A DNA stretch of 64,000 nt from contig NZ_FNDQ01000002.1 in assembly GCF_900099675.1 (NCBI RefSeq), positions 168,684-232,683 on the forward strand, written 5' to 3'. This stretch comes from Myroides phaeus. Its GTDB lineage: Bacteria; Bacteroidota; Bacteroidia; Flavobacteriales; Flavobacteriaceae. Positions 52,402 through 60,894 of the stretch are shown here, in pieces. Within the stretch, counting starts at the first letter, position 1, and every line of letters starts with the position of its first letter. Under the pieces are notes generated by a model. It saw only the letters and a list, made by a program, of their open reading frames with translations. It had not been told where the DNA came from and made no database searches. Position numbers and translations under genes: made by a program.

Positions 52402-53409
52402 ATGACTGAAGGGAATTTTGTCGATTACGTTAAAATATATGTAGCTTCCGGTAAAGGAGGTAGAGGTTCTACACACTTACACCGTGAAAAATTTATTGAA
52501 AAAGGTGGTCCTGATGGTGGAGATGGAGGACGTGGAGGACACGTTTATATCGTAGGGAATGAAGGTTTGTGGACGTTGTTTCACTTGAAATTTGCACGTC
52601 ATATTAAAGCTGGTCACGGTGGTGATGGTGGTAGTTCAAGAAGTACAGGAGCAGATGGTGAGGATAGAATTATTGAAGTTCCATTAGGAACTGTAGTAAA
52701 GGATAAAGAAACTGGAGAGGTATTGTTTGAAATCACTGAACACGGTGAAAAGAGAATTGTAGCTGAAGGTGGAAAAGGTGGTTTAGGTAACTGGCACTTT
52801 AGAAGTTCTACAAACCAAACTCCAAGATATGCACAACCAGGTATGCCAAGTACTGAGTTAGATGTTATTTTGGAATTAAAAGTATTGGCTGATGTTGGTT
52901 TAGTTGGTTTTCCTAATGCGGGTAAATCTACTCTTCTTTCAGTAGTTACTTCTGCTAAACCAAAGATTGCTGATTATCCTTTTACAACGCTTAAACCAAA
53001 CTTGGGGATTGTAGCTTATAGAGATTTTAAATCTTTTGTAATAGCTGATATACCTGGTATTATTGAAGGTGCTGCAGAAGGAAAAGGATTAGGACATTAT
53101 TTCTTACGTCATATTGAGCGTAATTCTACGCTTTTATTTATGGTTCCGGCAGATGCTGATGATATTACTAAAGAGTATAATATTCTTTTAGATGAGTTAA
53201 GACGTTATAATCCTGAAATGCTTGATAAAGATCGTTTGTTAGCAATTACTAAATGTGATATGTTAGATGACGAATTGAAAGCGGAAATGAAAGAACAGTT
53301 GGATGCTGAATTAGACGGTGTGCCTTATATGTTTATTTCTGCGATCGCAAATCAAGGTATGCAAGAGTTAAAGGATAAGCTTTGGAAAATGCTTAACAGC
53401 TCTAAATAA
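52402..53409 (+). CDS. obg: GTPase Obg/CgtA, ribosome assembly and stringent control
   Basis: Essential GTPase that binds the 50S subunit and responds to ppGpp. The glycine-rich Obg fold fills residues 1-158 (for example [31 protein letters not shown]). The G domain begins at residue 160: G1 GFPNAGKST at 169-177, switch DIPGIIEGA at about 214, and TKCD in place of the usual NKxD (Thr for Asn, common in this family). No C-terminal OCT domain beyond residue 335, a frequent situation in this phylum. I chose the ATG opening [11 protein letters not shown]; a GTG seven codons upstream is not needed. Single gene with promoter and terminator. Confidence 0.96.
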   Translation: MTEGNFVDYVKIYVASGKGGRGSTHLHREKFIEKGGPDGGDGGRGGHVYIVGNEGLWTLFHLKFARHIKAGHGGDGGSSRSTGADGEDRIIEVPLGTVVKDKETGEVLFEITEHGEKRIVAEGGKGGLGNWHFRSSTNQTPRYAQPGMPSTELDVILELKVLADVGLVGFPNAGKSTLLSVVTSAKPKIADYPFTTLKPNLGIVAYRDFKSFVIADIPGIIEGAAEGKGLGHYFLRHIERNSTLLFMVPADADDITKEYNILLDELRRYNPEMLDKDRLLAITKCDMLDDELKAEMKEQLDAELDGVPYMFISAIANQGMQELKDKLWKMLNSSK

Positions 53410-53436
53410 ATAGATTTTTATAATATTACCATATAA

Positions 53437-53470
53437 AACCGATCTGAGTTTCAGGTCGGTTTTTTTTATT
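53437..53470 (+). terminator. Terminator after obg
   Basis: AAACCGATCTGA / TCAGGTCGGTTT (one mismatched pair) around GTTT, followed by eight T. Confidence 0.87.
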
Positions 53471-53539
53471 CTTACAATTGTTGCATCTGCTTTTGAAGAA
53501 AAAAACTATCTTCGCAATTCTAACACAGTATTTTAATTT

Positions 53540-55693
53540 ATGAAAAAAGTCATTTTATTTTTAACTGCATTTTTATTAGCATTACCTTTTCAGGTAAAAG
53601 CAAATGAAGGAATGTGGTTTTTGATGTTCATTGATCGTTTAAATCAACGTGATATGGAAAAGATGGGACTGCAATTAACAGCAGAAGAAATTTACAGTAT
53701 AAATAATCACTCATTAAAAGATGCAATTGTGCAATTTGATGGTGGGTGTACAGCAGAAATTATTTCTAACCAAGGTTTAGTGTTGACTAATCACCATTGT
53801 GGATACGATAAAATTGCTGACTTATCTACTCCAGAAGATGATATCTTAACAAATGGTTTCTGGGCTAAAGACAAAAATACAGAGCGTTCTGCAAAGAACT
53901 TATCTGTGCGTTTTTTCGTTAGAATGGATAATGTGACAAGTCGTATCTTGAGCGTTGTTAGAGATTCAATGACTGAAGCAGAAAGAGAAAAAGCAATTAA
54001 TCAAGAAATTGCTAAAATTCAAAAAGAGAATGATGGAGATGGTAAATATACAGTATCTGTTAAATCATTCTTTCAAGGAAATGAATTCTATTACTTTGTT
54101 TACCAAGATTACAATGATGTACGTTTAGTAGGGACTCCTCCTAATAGCATTGGTAAATTCGGTGGAGATACGGATAACTGGGAATGGCCACGTCATACAG
54201 GTGACTTTTCTTTATTCAGAGTTTACACTGATAAAAACGGAAACCCAGCAGAGTACTCTCCTGAGAATATTCCAATGACTCCTAAACATTATTTACCTGT
54301 TTCTGTAACAGGAATTCAAGAAGGAGACTTCTCTATGATTTTAGGTTATCCTGGAAGAACTAATCGTTGGATGCCAGCACAAGGTGTAGAGCAAAATATT
54401 AAGTTTGCTTACCCAGCTTGGGTTGAGGGATCTAAATTAGGAATGGATGTAATGAAGAAACATATGTCTTTAGATGACGCAGTTCGTTTAAACTATGCTT
54501 CTAAATATGCTGGTGTTGCTAACTATTGGAAAAACCGCCAGGGGATGATTGATGCCTTAACGCAACACAATACAGTTGGTTCAAAAACGAAAGCAGAAGA
54601 TGCTTTTAACAAATGGGCTAATAAAAAAGCTAATAAAGCAAAATATGGAAACGTAATTCAAGACATTAATAATTTCTATGCAGCTACAAATGAAAAAGCT
54701 CGTCATGATAATTATTTAATGACAATGATGCGTACTTCTATTTTGGCAGCTGCTCCTTATCGTTTAGCTGGAGGTATGGAAGCATACGCTTTAGGTGATG
54801 ATAAGAAAAGAGATGAAATGCGTGAAGATTTTACAGCGTATGTAGAAAGTATTTACAATAGCGTAAGTGAGCCTTTAGAGCGTGAAATGCTTGCTAAGCA
54901 ATTAGCATTATATGCTTCTAAATCGGAAGGGTATGCTATTGCTCCATACATTGCTCAGATTGAAAAAGAGTATAATGGCGATTTCGAAAAATTTGTAAAT
55001 GAAGCTTTTGATAAGAGTGTATTTGCTAATAAAGCTAAGATGGAAGCTTTCTTAAAAGATCCAAAAGGTATTGTTGTATCACGTGATCCTTTATTGAAAC
55101 TGTCTTCTGCTATTATGGATAAATACAGAGAGAAATCAGATGCTTTAAGTACTTTGGAAGATAAATACCAAAAAGCATATCGTTTATTTGTAGATGGTGT
55201 TCAGAAAAGTAATCCAACAGGTAAATACTATCCTGACGCAAACTCTACTTTACGTTTAACTTATGGTACTGTAATTGGATTGCCAAGAGGGAATAAAGTA
55301 AATGATGCAAAAGAGAATTGGTTTACAACATTAAAAGGGACAGTAGCAAAACACGTACCTGGTGATGAGGAGTTTGAAGTTCCTCAAAAGTTGATCGACT
55401 TATACAATAGTAAAGATTATGGAATGTATGCTGATAAAGACGGTCATATGCCTGTAAACTTTTTAACTAACCACGATATTACAGGTGGTAACTCTGGTTC
55501 ACCTGTATTAAATGGTAAAGGTGAATTGATTGGTTTAGCATTTGACGGAAACATTGAGGCTATGGCAGGAGATGTTATCTATGATCCTAAATTACAAAGA
55601 ACAATAAATGTTGATATTCGTTATGTGTTGTTCATCATTGATAAGTTTGCAGATGCGAAACATATCGTTGACGAAATGACCTTAGTGAAATAA
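53540..55693 (+). CDS. dpp7: S46 family dipeptidyl-peptidase, DPP7 type
   Basis: An exported serine dipeptidyl-peptidase that splits dipeptides from peptides in the periplasm, feeding asaccharolytic amino-acid use. The signal peptide ends before residue 22. The catalytic triad is visible: His in TNHHCGY at 84-90, Asp in GGDTDNWEWPRHTGDF near 216, and Ser652 in GGNSGSPV. The residue 18 positions after the catalytic serine is Gly670 (FDGN), as in the hydrophobic-specific DPP7; the Asp/Glu-specific DPP11 has Arg there. Length 717 is typical. The promoter-like TATCTTCG at 53507 is one base off the consensus. It is closed by its own terminator. Confidence 0.93.
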   Translation: MKKVILFLTAFLLALPFQVKANEGMWFLMFIDRLNQRDMEKMGLQLTAEEIYSINNHSLKDAIVQFDGGCTAEIISNQGLVLTNHHCGYDKIADLSTPEDDILTNGFWAKDKNTERSAKNLSVRFFVRMDNVTSRILSVVRDSMTEAEREKAINQEIAKIQKENDGDGKYTVSVKSFFQGNEFYYFVYQDYNDVRLVGTPPNSIGKFGGDTDNWEWPRHTGDFSLFRVYTDKNGNPAEYSPENIPMTPKHYLPVSVTGIQEGDFSMILGYPGRTNRWMPAQGVEQNIKFAYPAWVEGSKLGMDVMKKHMSLDDAVRLNYASKYAGVANYWKNRQGMIDALTQHNTVGSKTKAEDAFNKWANKKANKAKYGNVIQDINNFYAATNEKARHDNYLMTMMRTSILAAAPYRLAGGMEAYALGDDKKRDEMREDFTAYVESIYNSVSEPLEREMLAKQLALYASKSEGYAIAPYIAQIEKEYNGDFEKFVNEAFDKSVFANKAKMEAFLKDPKGIVVSRDPLLKLSSAIMDKYREKSDALSTLEDKYQKAYRLFVDGVQKSNPTGKYYPDANSTLRLTYGTVIGLPRGNKVNDAKENWFTTLKGTVAKHVPGDEEFEVPQKLIDLYNSKDYGMYADKDGHMPVNFLTNHDITGGNSGSPVLNGKGELIGLAFDGNIEAMAGDVIYDPKLQRTINVDIRYVLFIIDKFADAKHIVDEMTLVK

Positions 55694-55713
55694 GACAATT
55701 TTAAAAAATATGA

Positions 55714-55744
55714 AGAATGCCTAATTTATTAGGCATTTTTTTTT
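55714..55744 (+). terminator. Terminator after the S46 peptidase gene
   Basis: AATGCCTAA / TTAGGCATT around TTTA, followed by eight T. Confidence 0.85.
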
Positions 55745-55777
55745 GCACTTTTGTTAATCTAAATAAGAGGTAATAAA

Positions 55778-56785
55778 ATGAAGTATTTAATTTGTTTGTT
55801 TAGTTTGTTTTTGTTGCTCGGATGTGATTTTAAAAACAATAAACATTCACAAACAACCTTGTCGTATTATTATTGGCGTACGTCTTTTCAGTTAGATAGT
55901 ATAGAGAAAAAGTCATTGGCAGAATTGAATGTTAAGAAACTTTATATAAGATATTTTGATGTTGTACTTCAAGGCAATCAAGCTATACCTGTGAGTCCAA
56001 TCATTTTTAAAGAAAGCCTACCTCAGTTAGAAGTTGTACCTGTTGTTTATATTAAGAATGAGGTTTTAATAAACGAGCAGACTAATTTGTACATATTGGC
56101 AGAAAAAATAGTTGATTTCATTAGACAGGTAAATGATGTGAATGATATAGACTGCCAAGAAATTCAATTGGATTGTGATTGGACCTTACAGTCTAAAGAT
56201 CGTTTTTTTAAGTTGATTGAGTATATAAAGAAAGATATTGATTGGAAGTTGACATCAACAATTCGATTACATCAAGTTAAGTATGCTTCAAAAACTGGAA
56301 TACCTGATGTTGATAGTGGTGTGCTGATGTATTATAATATGGGAACTATTGCTTCCGATAGTTTGAATTCTATTTACGATAGAAGCATAGCGAAAAAGTA
56401 TATAGGAGGATTAAAAGACTATCCTCTTGCATTAGATTATGCTTTTCCAATTTACTCTTGGGTTGTTCAAAGTAGAAATGGAAAAGTAATAAAGTTAATA
56501 AGTCGTGTACGCTTAGATGACTTAAAAGAAAAAAGTGGACTAAAGCAAATCAGTGAATTTGTTTTTAGTGTTCAAGAAGAAGGACTTTATTTTGGGGAGT
56601 ATTTTCAAGTGGGAGATCAAGTAAAAGTTGAAAGTATTAAACCGGAACAGTTGCAAGAAATGAAACAAGATTTGTATCAGGCAAGTGGTAAATGTCCCTC
56701 CGAAATAATATTATATGATTTGAATTCAAAAAATGTGACTTTTTATGAGAAAGAAGTTTTGGAAGAATTGTCTCTATGCAAGTAG
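55778..56785 (+). CDS. Lipoprotein of unknown function, paired with the following secreted protein
   Basis: A 335-residue protein with a lipoprotein signal (MKYLICLFSLFLLLGC, lipobox LLGC, Cys16). The mature part alternates short strands and helices in the manner of a TIM barrel: YYYWRTSFQLD, then KKLYIRYFDVVL, VVPVVYI, EIQLDCDWTLQS and TSTIRL. The EIQLDCDWT strand end would place an acidic pair where barrel glycosidases keep their catalytic residues, so a carbohydrate-active role is conceivable but unproven. I do not recognise the family with certainty. Its last 41 bases overlap the next gene in another frame, so the two are certainly co-expressed. The S46 terminator isolates this pair from the upstream gene. 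Confidence 0.75.
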   Translation: MKYLICLFSLFLLLGCDFKNNKHSQTTLSYYYWRTSFQLDSIEKKSLAELNVKKLYIRYFDVVLQGNQAIPVSPIIFKESLPQLEVVPVVYIKNEVLINEQTNLYILAEKIVDFIRQVNDVNDIDCQEIQLDCDWTLQSKDRFFKLIEYIKKDIDWKLTSTIRLHQVKYASKTGIPDVDSGVLMYYNMGTIASDSLNSIYDRSIAKKYIGGLKDYPLALDYAFPIYSWVVQSRNGKVIKLISRVRLDDLKEKSGLKQISEFVFSVQEEGLYFGEYFQVGDQVKVESIKPEQLQEMKQDLYQASGKCPSEIILYDLNSKNVTFYEKEVLEELSLCK

Positions 56786-59063
56786 CTTTTCTTTAATAGT
56801 AGGAGTAGGAGCCTATACTTATGCCTGTGCAGATGATTGGTTTAGTTACTCGTCTGTGTCGTCATTTACACCAGAGGCTTTTGTAGATAATTCATATAAG
56901 CCAATGTTCTTTGCTCCAAATGAGCGCTTTTATAATTGGGGGTATATGGATAATGTTTCTATGTTCAACAATCAAATTGTTGAAGATTGGAAAGCTTATT
57001 TAGGGAATAGTGTGCCAGAGCACGTCATCAAAGAATACTTAGTAGAAAGTACTGATACCACTGATAATATACGCGATTTATATAATGATGTATTAAAGAA
57101 GAAAGCAAAAACGGGAACTTATGGTTTAAATCTTAAAGACGAAAAGGTTAGAAACTTCATTACATTCTTATATTTTGCAAAAGAAATAGAAATATATAGT
57201 GCCCAAACGATTAATTATTGGGATTACGAAAATCATATTGCTATTACAGCTTCTGATAGAGTCGTGAATGAAGTAGAGTCGTACTATAATAAGTTGAGTA
57301 AAAATGATGCTTTCTTTACAAATCGTATGTGGTTCCAAGTAATGAAAGCTAAGTTTTATTCTAAAGATAGAGCCTCTGTTATTTCTTATTTTGAGCATAC
57401 TGCAAACGGACAGGTTAAAAACACTTTGTATTATCGCGCATTAGGATATGTAGCAGGTGCTTATTATCAACAAGCTAATTATGCCAAGTCTAATTTGTTG
57501 TATGCAGAAGTTTTTAATGCTGAGCCCTCAATGAGACAAGTGGCCTTGTATAATTTTAAGCCATTAGATAATAAACAACTTCAAAATGTTATCAGTAGTA
57601 CCAATGATAAGGAAGTAAAAGCTGCAATTTGGGCGATTACAGGTCACTATAAAAGTGCGGCTGAAGCAATGAAAGAAGTTTACGCAATAGATCCTAATAG
57701 TAAACATATAGATTATTTATTGACTCGCTGGGTGAATGAACAAGAAAGTGCTGTGAATGTTTTTGCAGAGAGTAGTTTTAAATCGAAGGATGAGTATTTC
57801 AAGGCAATTAAAAAGAAGATTGATGCAAATACGTTGAAGTGGGTAAAACAAGTTGCTAATAATACAAAAGACGTTCATAATCCTGTATTGTGGAAGTTAG
57901 CAGCTGGTTATATGGATATTTTTCAAGGTAATTATAGCGATGCAGAGAAGTTAATTAGAGAGGCCAAAAGTTCAGTTAAGGGGTATGATCAGTTATTGGT
58001 TGACCAAGTGCGATTGTTCGGCTTAATAAATACTGTTTCACAAGTTAAGAAGATTGATAAGGCTGTTGAAAAATCGTTAATAACAGATTTAAAGTGGGTT
58101 TATAATGATTTGCCAAATGGTAATGGAGAAGGAGCGTTTAGATATGAATATGCATCAAATTGGATACGCCAGTTTTTAGCTGCTGTTTATCAGGAACAAG
58201 GTAATTTAATTATGTCTGAATTATTACTTAGTAATGGTAGTTCTTTTTATCAAGATGCAAAGCGTTCCAATGAAATGGAAGCCTTTTTTAAGAAAACGAA
58301 TAAGTCTGAAATAGAAAGTTTATTTGCTTCTCATTACAGTTTTAATTTGAGTGATATTTATGAAAGTCGTGCTATTTATTTGTTTTATCAAGATAGGTTA
58401 GAAGAGGCTATTGTAGAAATGGAAAAGGCAGCCCCAATCAAGAAATACGACAGTTATAATAATGAGGAATATATTGTAGGGTATAGAGAAGCTGAACTTT
58501 ATGGAAACCCATTCAATGGTAAGATAAAAGACTGTAATGATTGTGATCACGCTGCTAAGCAAAGTGTAAAATACAGCAAACTTGCTTTCTTGAAAAAGGT
58601 GAAAGAAATGCAGGACAATGTGAACAGTGGCAACGATGTGTTTAATAATGCTATGTTGTTAGGTAATGCTTATTACAACACAACTTATTTTGGGAATGCA
58701 AGAATGTTCTATTACAATAATATTGTTGGAGAGTATGGAAGTAATAGCATTATATCAGAAAACAAATCGTTTTTGTTGAGTATGAAATTAGCGCAGAAAT
58801 ATTACAATATTGCTAAAGCTAATGCTACAACAAGAGAGCAGAAAGCTAAGTTAGCTTACTTTGATGCTAAAATAGAACGCAATACATTCTACGTAGGGAA
58901 GTATCACACAGATAATTATTACTACGGAGCTTGGGGAGATGATGTGATGTTTAAAAAGTGGCGTGGATTTGCGGAGCTACAAACAAAGTATAGCGATACG
59001 AAATACTATAAAGAAGTAATCAATGAATGTGGTTATTTTAGAAAGTATCTGGGAATGGAATAA
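56745..59063 (+). CDS. Large secreted protein with helical repeats and a CxxCxH site
   Basis: A 772-residue exported protein that starts inside the preceding gene: the overlap is needed because the signal peptide (residues 1-28, hydrophobic stretch ASSFSLIVGVGAYTYA) begins there. The mature chain is almost wholly helical with tetratricopeptide-like pairs, for example RALGYVAGAYYQQANYAKSN and KLAAGYMDIFQGNYSDAEKL. At 597-602 it has CNDCDH, a CxxCxH arrangement that could bind a metal; it is not the CxxCH of haem c. No catalytic motif is recognised. A two-gene unit with the lipoprotein, ending in a hairpin. Such a pair suggests an envelope complex with the lipoprotein as anchor, which is inference. 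Confidence 0.76.
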   Translation: MRKKFWKNCLYASSFSLIVGVGAYTYACADDWFSYSSVSSFTPEAFVDNSYKPMFFAPNERFYNWGYMDNVSMFNNQIVEDWKAYLGNSVPEHVIKEYLVESTDTTDNIRDLYNDVLKKKAKTGTYGLNLKDEKVRNFITFLYFAKEIEIYSAQTINYWDYENHIAITASDRVVNEVESYYNKLSKNDAFFTNRMWFQVMKAKFYSKDRASVISYFEHTANGQVKNTLYYRALGYVAGAYYQQANYAKSNLLYAEVFNAEPSMRQVALYNFKPLDNKQLQNVISSTNDKEVKAAIWAITGHYKSAAEAMKEVYAIDPNSKHIDYLLTRWVNEQESAVNVFAESSFKSKDEYFKAIKKKIDANTLKWVKQVANNTKDVHNPVLWKLAAGYMDIFQGNYSDAEKLIREAKSSVKGYDQLLVDQVRLFGLINTVSQVKKIDKAVEKSLITDLKWVYNDLPNGNGEGAFRYEYASNWIRQFLAAVYQEQGNLIMSELLLSNGSSFYQDAKRSNEMEAFFKKTNKSEIESLFASHYSFNLSDIYESRAIYLFYQDRLEEAIVEMEKAAPIKKYDSYNNEEYIVGYREAELYGNPFNGKIKDCNDCDHAAKQSVKYSKLAFLKKVKEMQDNVNSGNDVFNNAMLLGNAYYNTTYFGNARMFYYNNIVGEYGSNSIISENKSFLLSMKLAQKYYNIAKANATTREQKAKLAYFDAKIERNTFYVGKYHTDNYYYGAWGDDVMFKKWRGFAELQTKYSDTKYYKEVINECGYFRKYLGME

Positions 59064-59072
59064 TAAATAATA

Positions 59073-59110
59073 GAAACTCTGAGTAACTTAGGTTATTCAG
59101 AGTTTTTTTA
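59073..59110 (+). terminator. Terminator after the secreted-protein pair
   Basis: AAACTCTGA / TCAGAGTTT with an inner imperfect stem (GTAAC / GGTTA), followed by seven T. Confidence 0.82.
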
Positions 59111-59407
59111 TTTGGTTAAAGCTAATAAGATAACAAGGTTTAATCCGATTGAAATTGTAATAGGGAAGAGTGATATTACAATTGCAAATAGAGATGGTGT
59201 GAGTTTTTTGTTGATCTTTTTAGACTTGTTATAAGAGAGAATTGAAAACAATAAAGCTGTACAGCCTAAGATGAATGCTATTATATTAACAATTGGTATA
59301 AATGATATTATAATTGCAATAAATGAACAGATAAATGATAGGAGATTGTATACAAAACAAGTACTTGTTATATTCGCTCTTTCATAATTTGTAAGTTGTT
59401 TGTTCAT
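59108..59407 (-). CDS. Small membrane protein, DUF4190-like
   Basis: A 99-residue membrane protein with hydrophobic segments at about 18-38 and 40-60 and a third at 72-95, separated by a basic loop NKSKKINKKL. The arrangement, with LGCTALLFSILSYNKSKK after the first helices, resembles DUF4190 and related small membrane proteins that sit in many Gram-positive and Bacteroidota genomes without known role. Its stop lies inside the terminator hairpin of the converging genes. No exact -7 box on its strand was found in the upstream gap. Confidence 0.68.
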   Translation of the reverse strand: MNKQLTNYERANITSTCFVYNLLSFICSFIAIIISFIPIVNIIAFILGCTALLFSILSYNKSKKINKKLTPSLFAIVISLFPITISIGLNLVILLALTK

Positions 59408-59534
59408 TAGAAAAGACTTAATAGTTAGACATATTAGTCCTAATATAGCTGTATTTTGGTTAAAAATAAGTATGTTTTCTTTTTTAAATTGTATTTTTAC
59501 GCTAAGTTGAATTTATTGATCAAAATAGAAAATA

Positions 59535-60893
59535 ATGCGTGTACATTTTATCGCAATAGGAGGGAGTGCAATGCACAATTTAGCTCTGGCATTGCATGCA
59601 AAAGGTGATGTTGTATCGGGTAGTGATGATGCTATCTTTGAACCTTCAAAAACAAGACTTACACAACAGGGATTATTGCCAGAACAAGAAGGCTGGTTTC
59701 CTGAGAAAATAACTTCAGATATAGATGCGGTAATTCTTGGAATGCACGCCAAAGGAGATAATCCAGAATTGGCGAAAGCAAAAGAATTAGGCTTAAAAAT
59801 ATATTCTTATCCAGAATTCATTTACGAACATTCAAAGAATAAAACGCGTGTTGTTATTGGTGGTTCTCACGGAAAAACTACCATTACCTCTATGATTCTT
59901 CACGTTATGCATTATCATGGTGTAGAAGTGGATTATTTAGTTGGTGCACAATTAGAAGGGTTTGATCGAATGGTAAACTTAACTTCAGAGAATGAATTTA
60001 TGCTAATAGAGGGAGATGAATACTTGTCATCTGCTTTAGATTTACGTCCTAAATTTCATTTGTACCAACCTAATATTGCTTTGCTTAGTGGTATAGCTTG
60101 GGATCATATTAACGTATTTCCAACTTTTGATAACTACGTAGAGCAGTTCAGAATTTTCGTTGACAAAATCGTGAATGGAGGAATTTTAATCTACAATGAG
60201 GAAGATGCTGTTATTAACGAAATAGTTGAAAATACTAAAAACCCAATTCGCAAATTACCTTATACAACTCCGGAATATTCAATTGATGGAGGGGTTACTT
60301 ATTTGGAGACTCCTGAAGGTCCAATGCCTTTAGAGGTGTTTGGCAAACATAATTTAAGCAACTTGAGTGGGGCTAAGTGGGTTTGTCAAAATATGGGTAT
60401 TGATGAAGAAGATTTCTATGAGGCTATTGCATCTTTTAAAGGAGCATCAAAACGCTTAGAGAAGTTATGTGATAATGGAAGTACTGTTGTATTTAAAGAT
60501 TTTGCACATTCTCCAAGTAAAGTGATTGCTACTACTGAAGCTGTAAAAATGCAGTATCCCAACAAGAAGGTTATTGCGTGCTTAGAATTGCATACTTACA
60601 GTTCTTTAAACGCAAACTTTTTGAGTGAGTATGAAGGAGCGCTTGCTAAAGCAGATGAAGCAGTTGTATTTTACTCTTTAGAGGCTTTGAAAATTAAGCG
60701 ACTTGATGAAATCTCGTCAGAGCAAATGGTTAATGCATTCAAGAAAGATAATCTTGTAACGTATACTAATGCTGCTGATTTTAGAACTTATTTAGATGCT
60801 TTAGATTTAGATAATACCGTATTACTATTTATGAGTTCTGGTAATTACGGAGGATTAGACTTAAATGAATTTGCCAATAATTTGATTACATAA
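59535..60893 (+). CDS. mpl: UDP-N-acetylmuramate:L-alanyl-gamma-D-glutamyl-meso-diaminopimelate ligase
   Basis: Murein-recycling ligase that attaches recovered tripeptide to UDP-MurNAc. It has the Mur-ligase build: N-terminal Rossmann fold beginning RVHFIAIGGSAMHNLA, P-loop GGSHGKTT at 109-116, EGDEY, the catalytic-domain AWDHINVFPT and the C-terminal FKDFAHSPSKV. The FIAIGGSAMHNLALAL start and the EQEGWFPEKI stretch separate Mpl from MurC, which starts with a different HxxGIGG wording. Length 452 is right. The next gene, an antiporter, begins two bases after the stop, so they are one transcript; the pairing looks like operon packing. Confidence 0.92.
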   Translation: MRVHFIAIGGSAMHNLALALHAKGDVVSGSDDAIFEPSKTRLTQQGLLPEQEGWFPEKITSDIDAVILGMHAKGDNPELAKAKELGLKIYSYPEFIYEHSKNKTRVVIGGSHGKTTITSMILHVMHYHGVEVDYLVGAQLEGFDRMVNLTSENEFMLIEGDEYLSSALDLRPKFHLYQPNIALLSGIAWDHINVFPTFDNYVEQFRIFVDKIVNGGILIYNEEDAVINEIVENTKNPIRKLPYTTPEYSIDGGVTYLETPEGPMPLEVFGKHNLSNLSGAKWVCQNMGIDEEDFYEAIASFKGASKRLEKLCDNGSTVVFKDFAHSPSKVIATTEAVKMQYPNKKVIACLELHTYSSLNANFLSEYEGALAKADEAVVFYSLEALKIKRLDEISSEQMVNAFKKDNLVTYTNAADFRTYLDALDLDNTVLLFMSSGNYGGLDLNEFANNLIT

Positions 60894-60894
60894 T

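Noticed and set aside
58533..58550. Haem c motif in the large secreted protein
   Set aside because: Sequence is CxxCxH, with Asp between the second Cys and His; haem c needs CxxCH.
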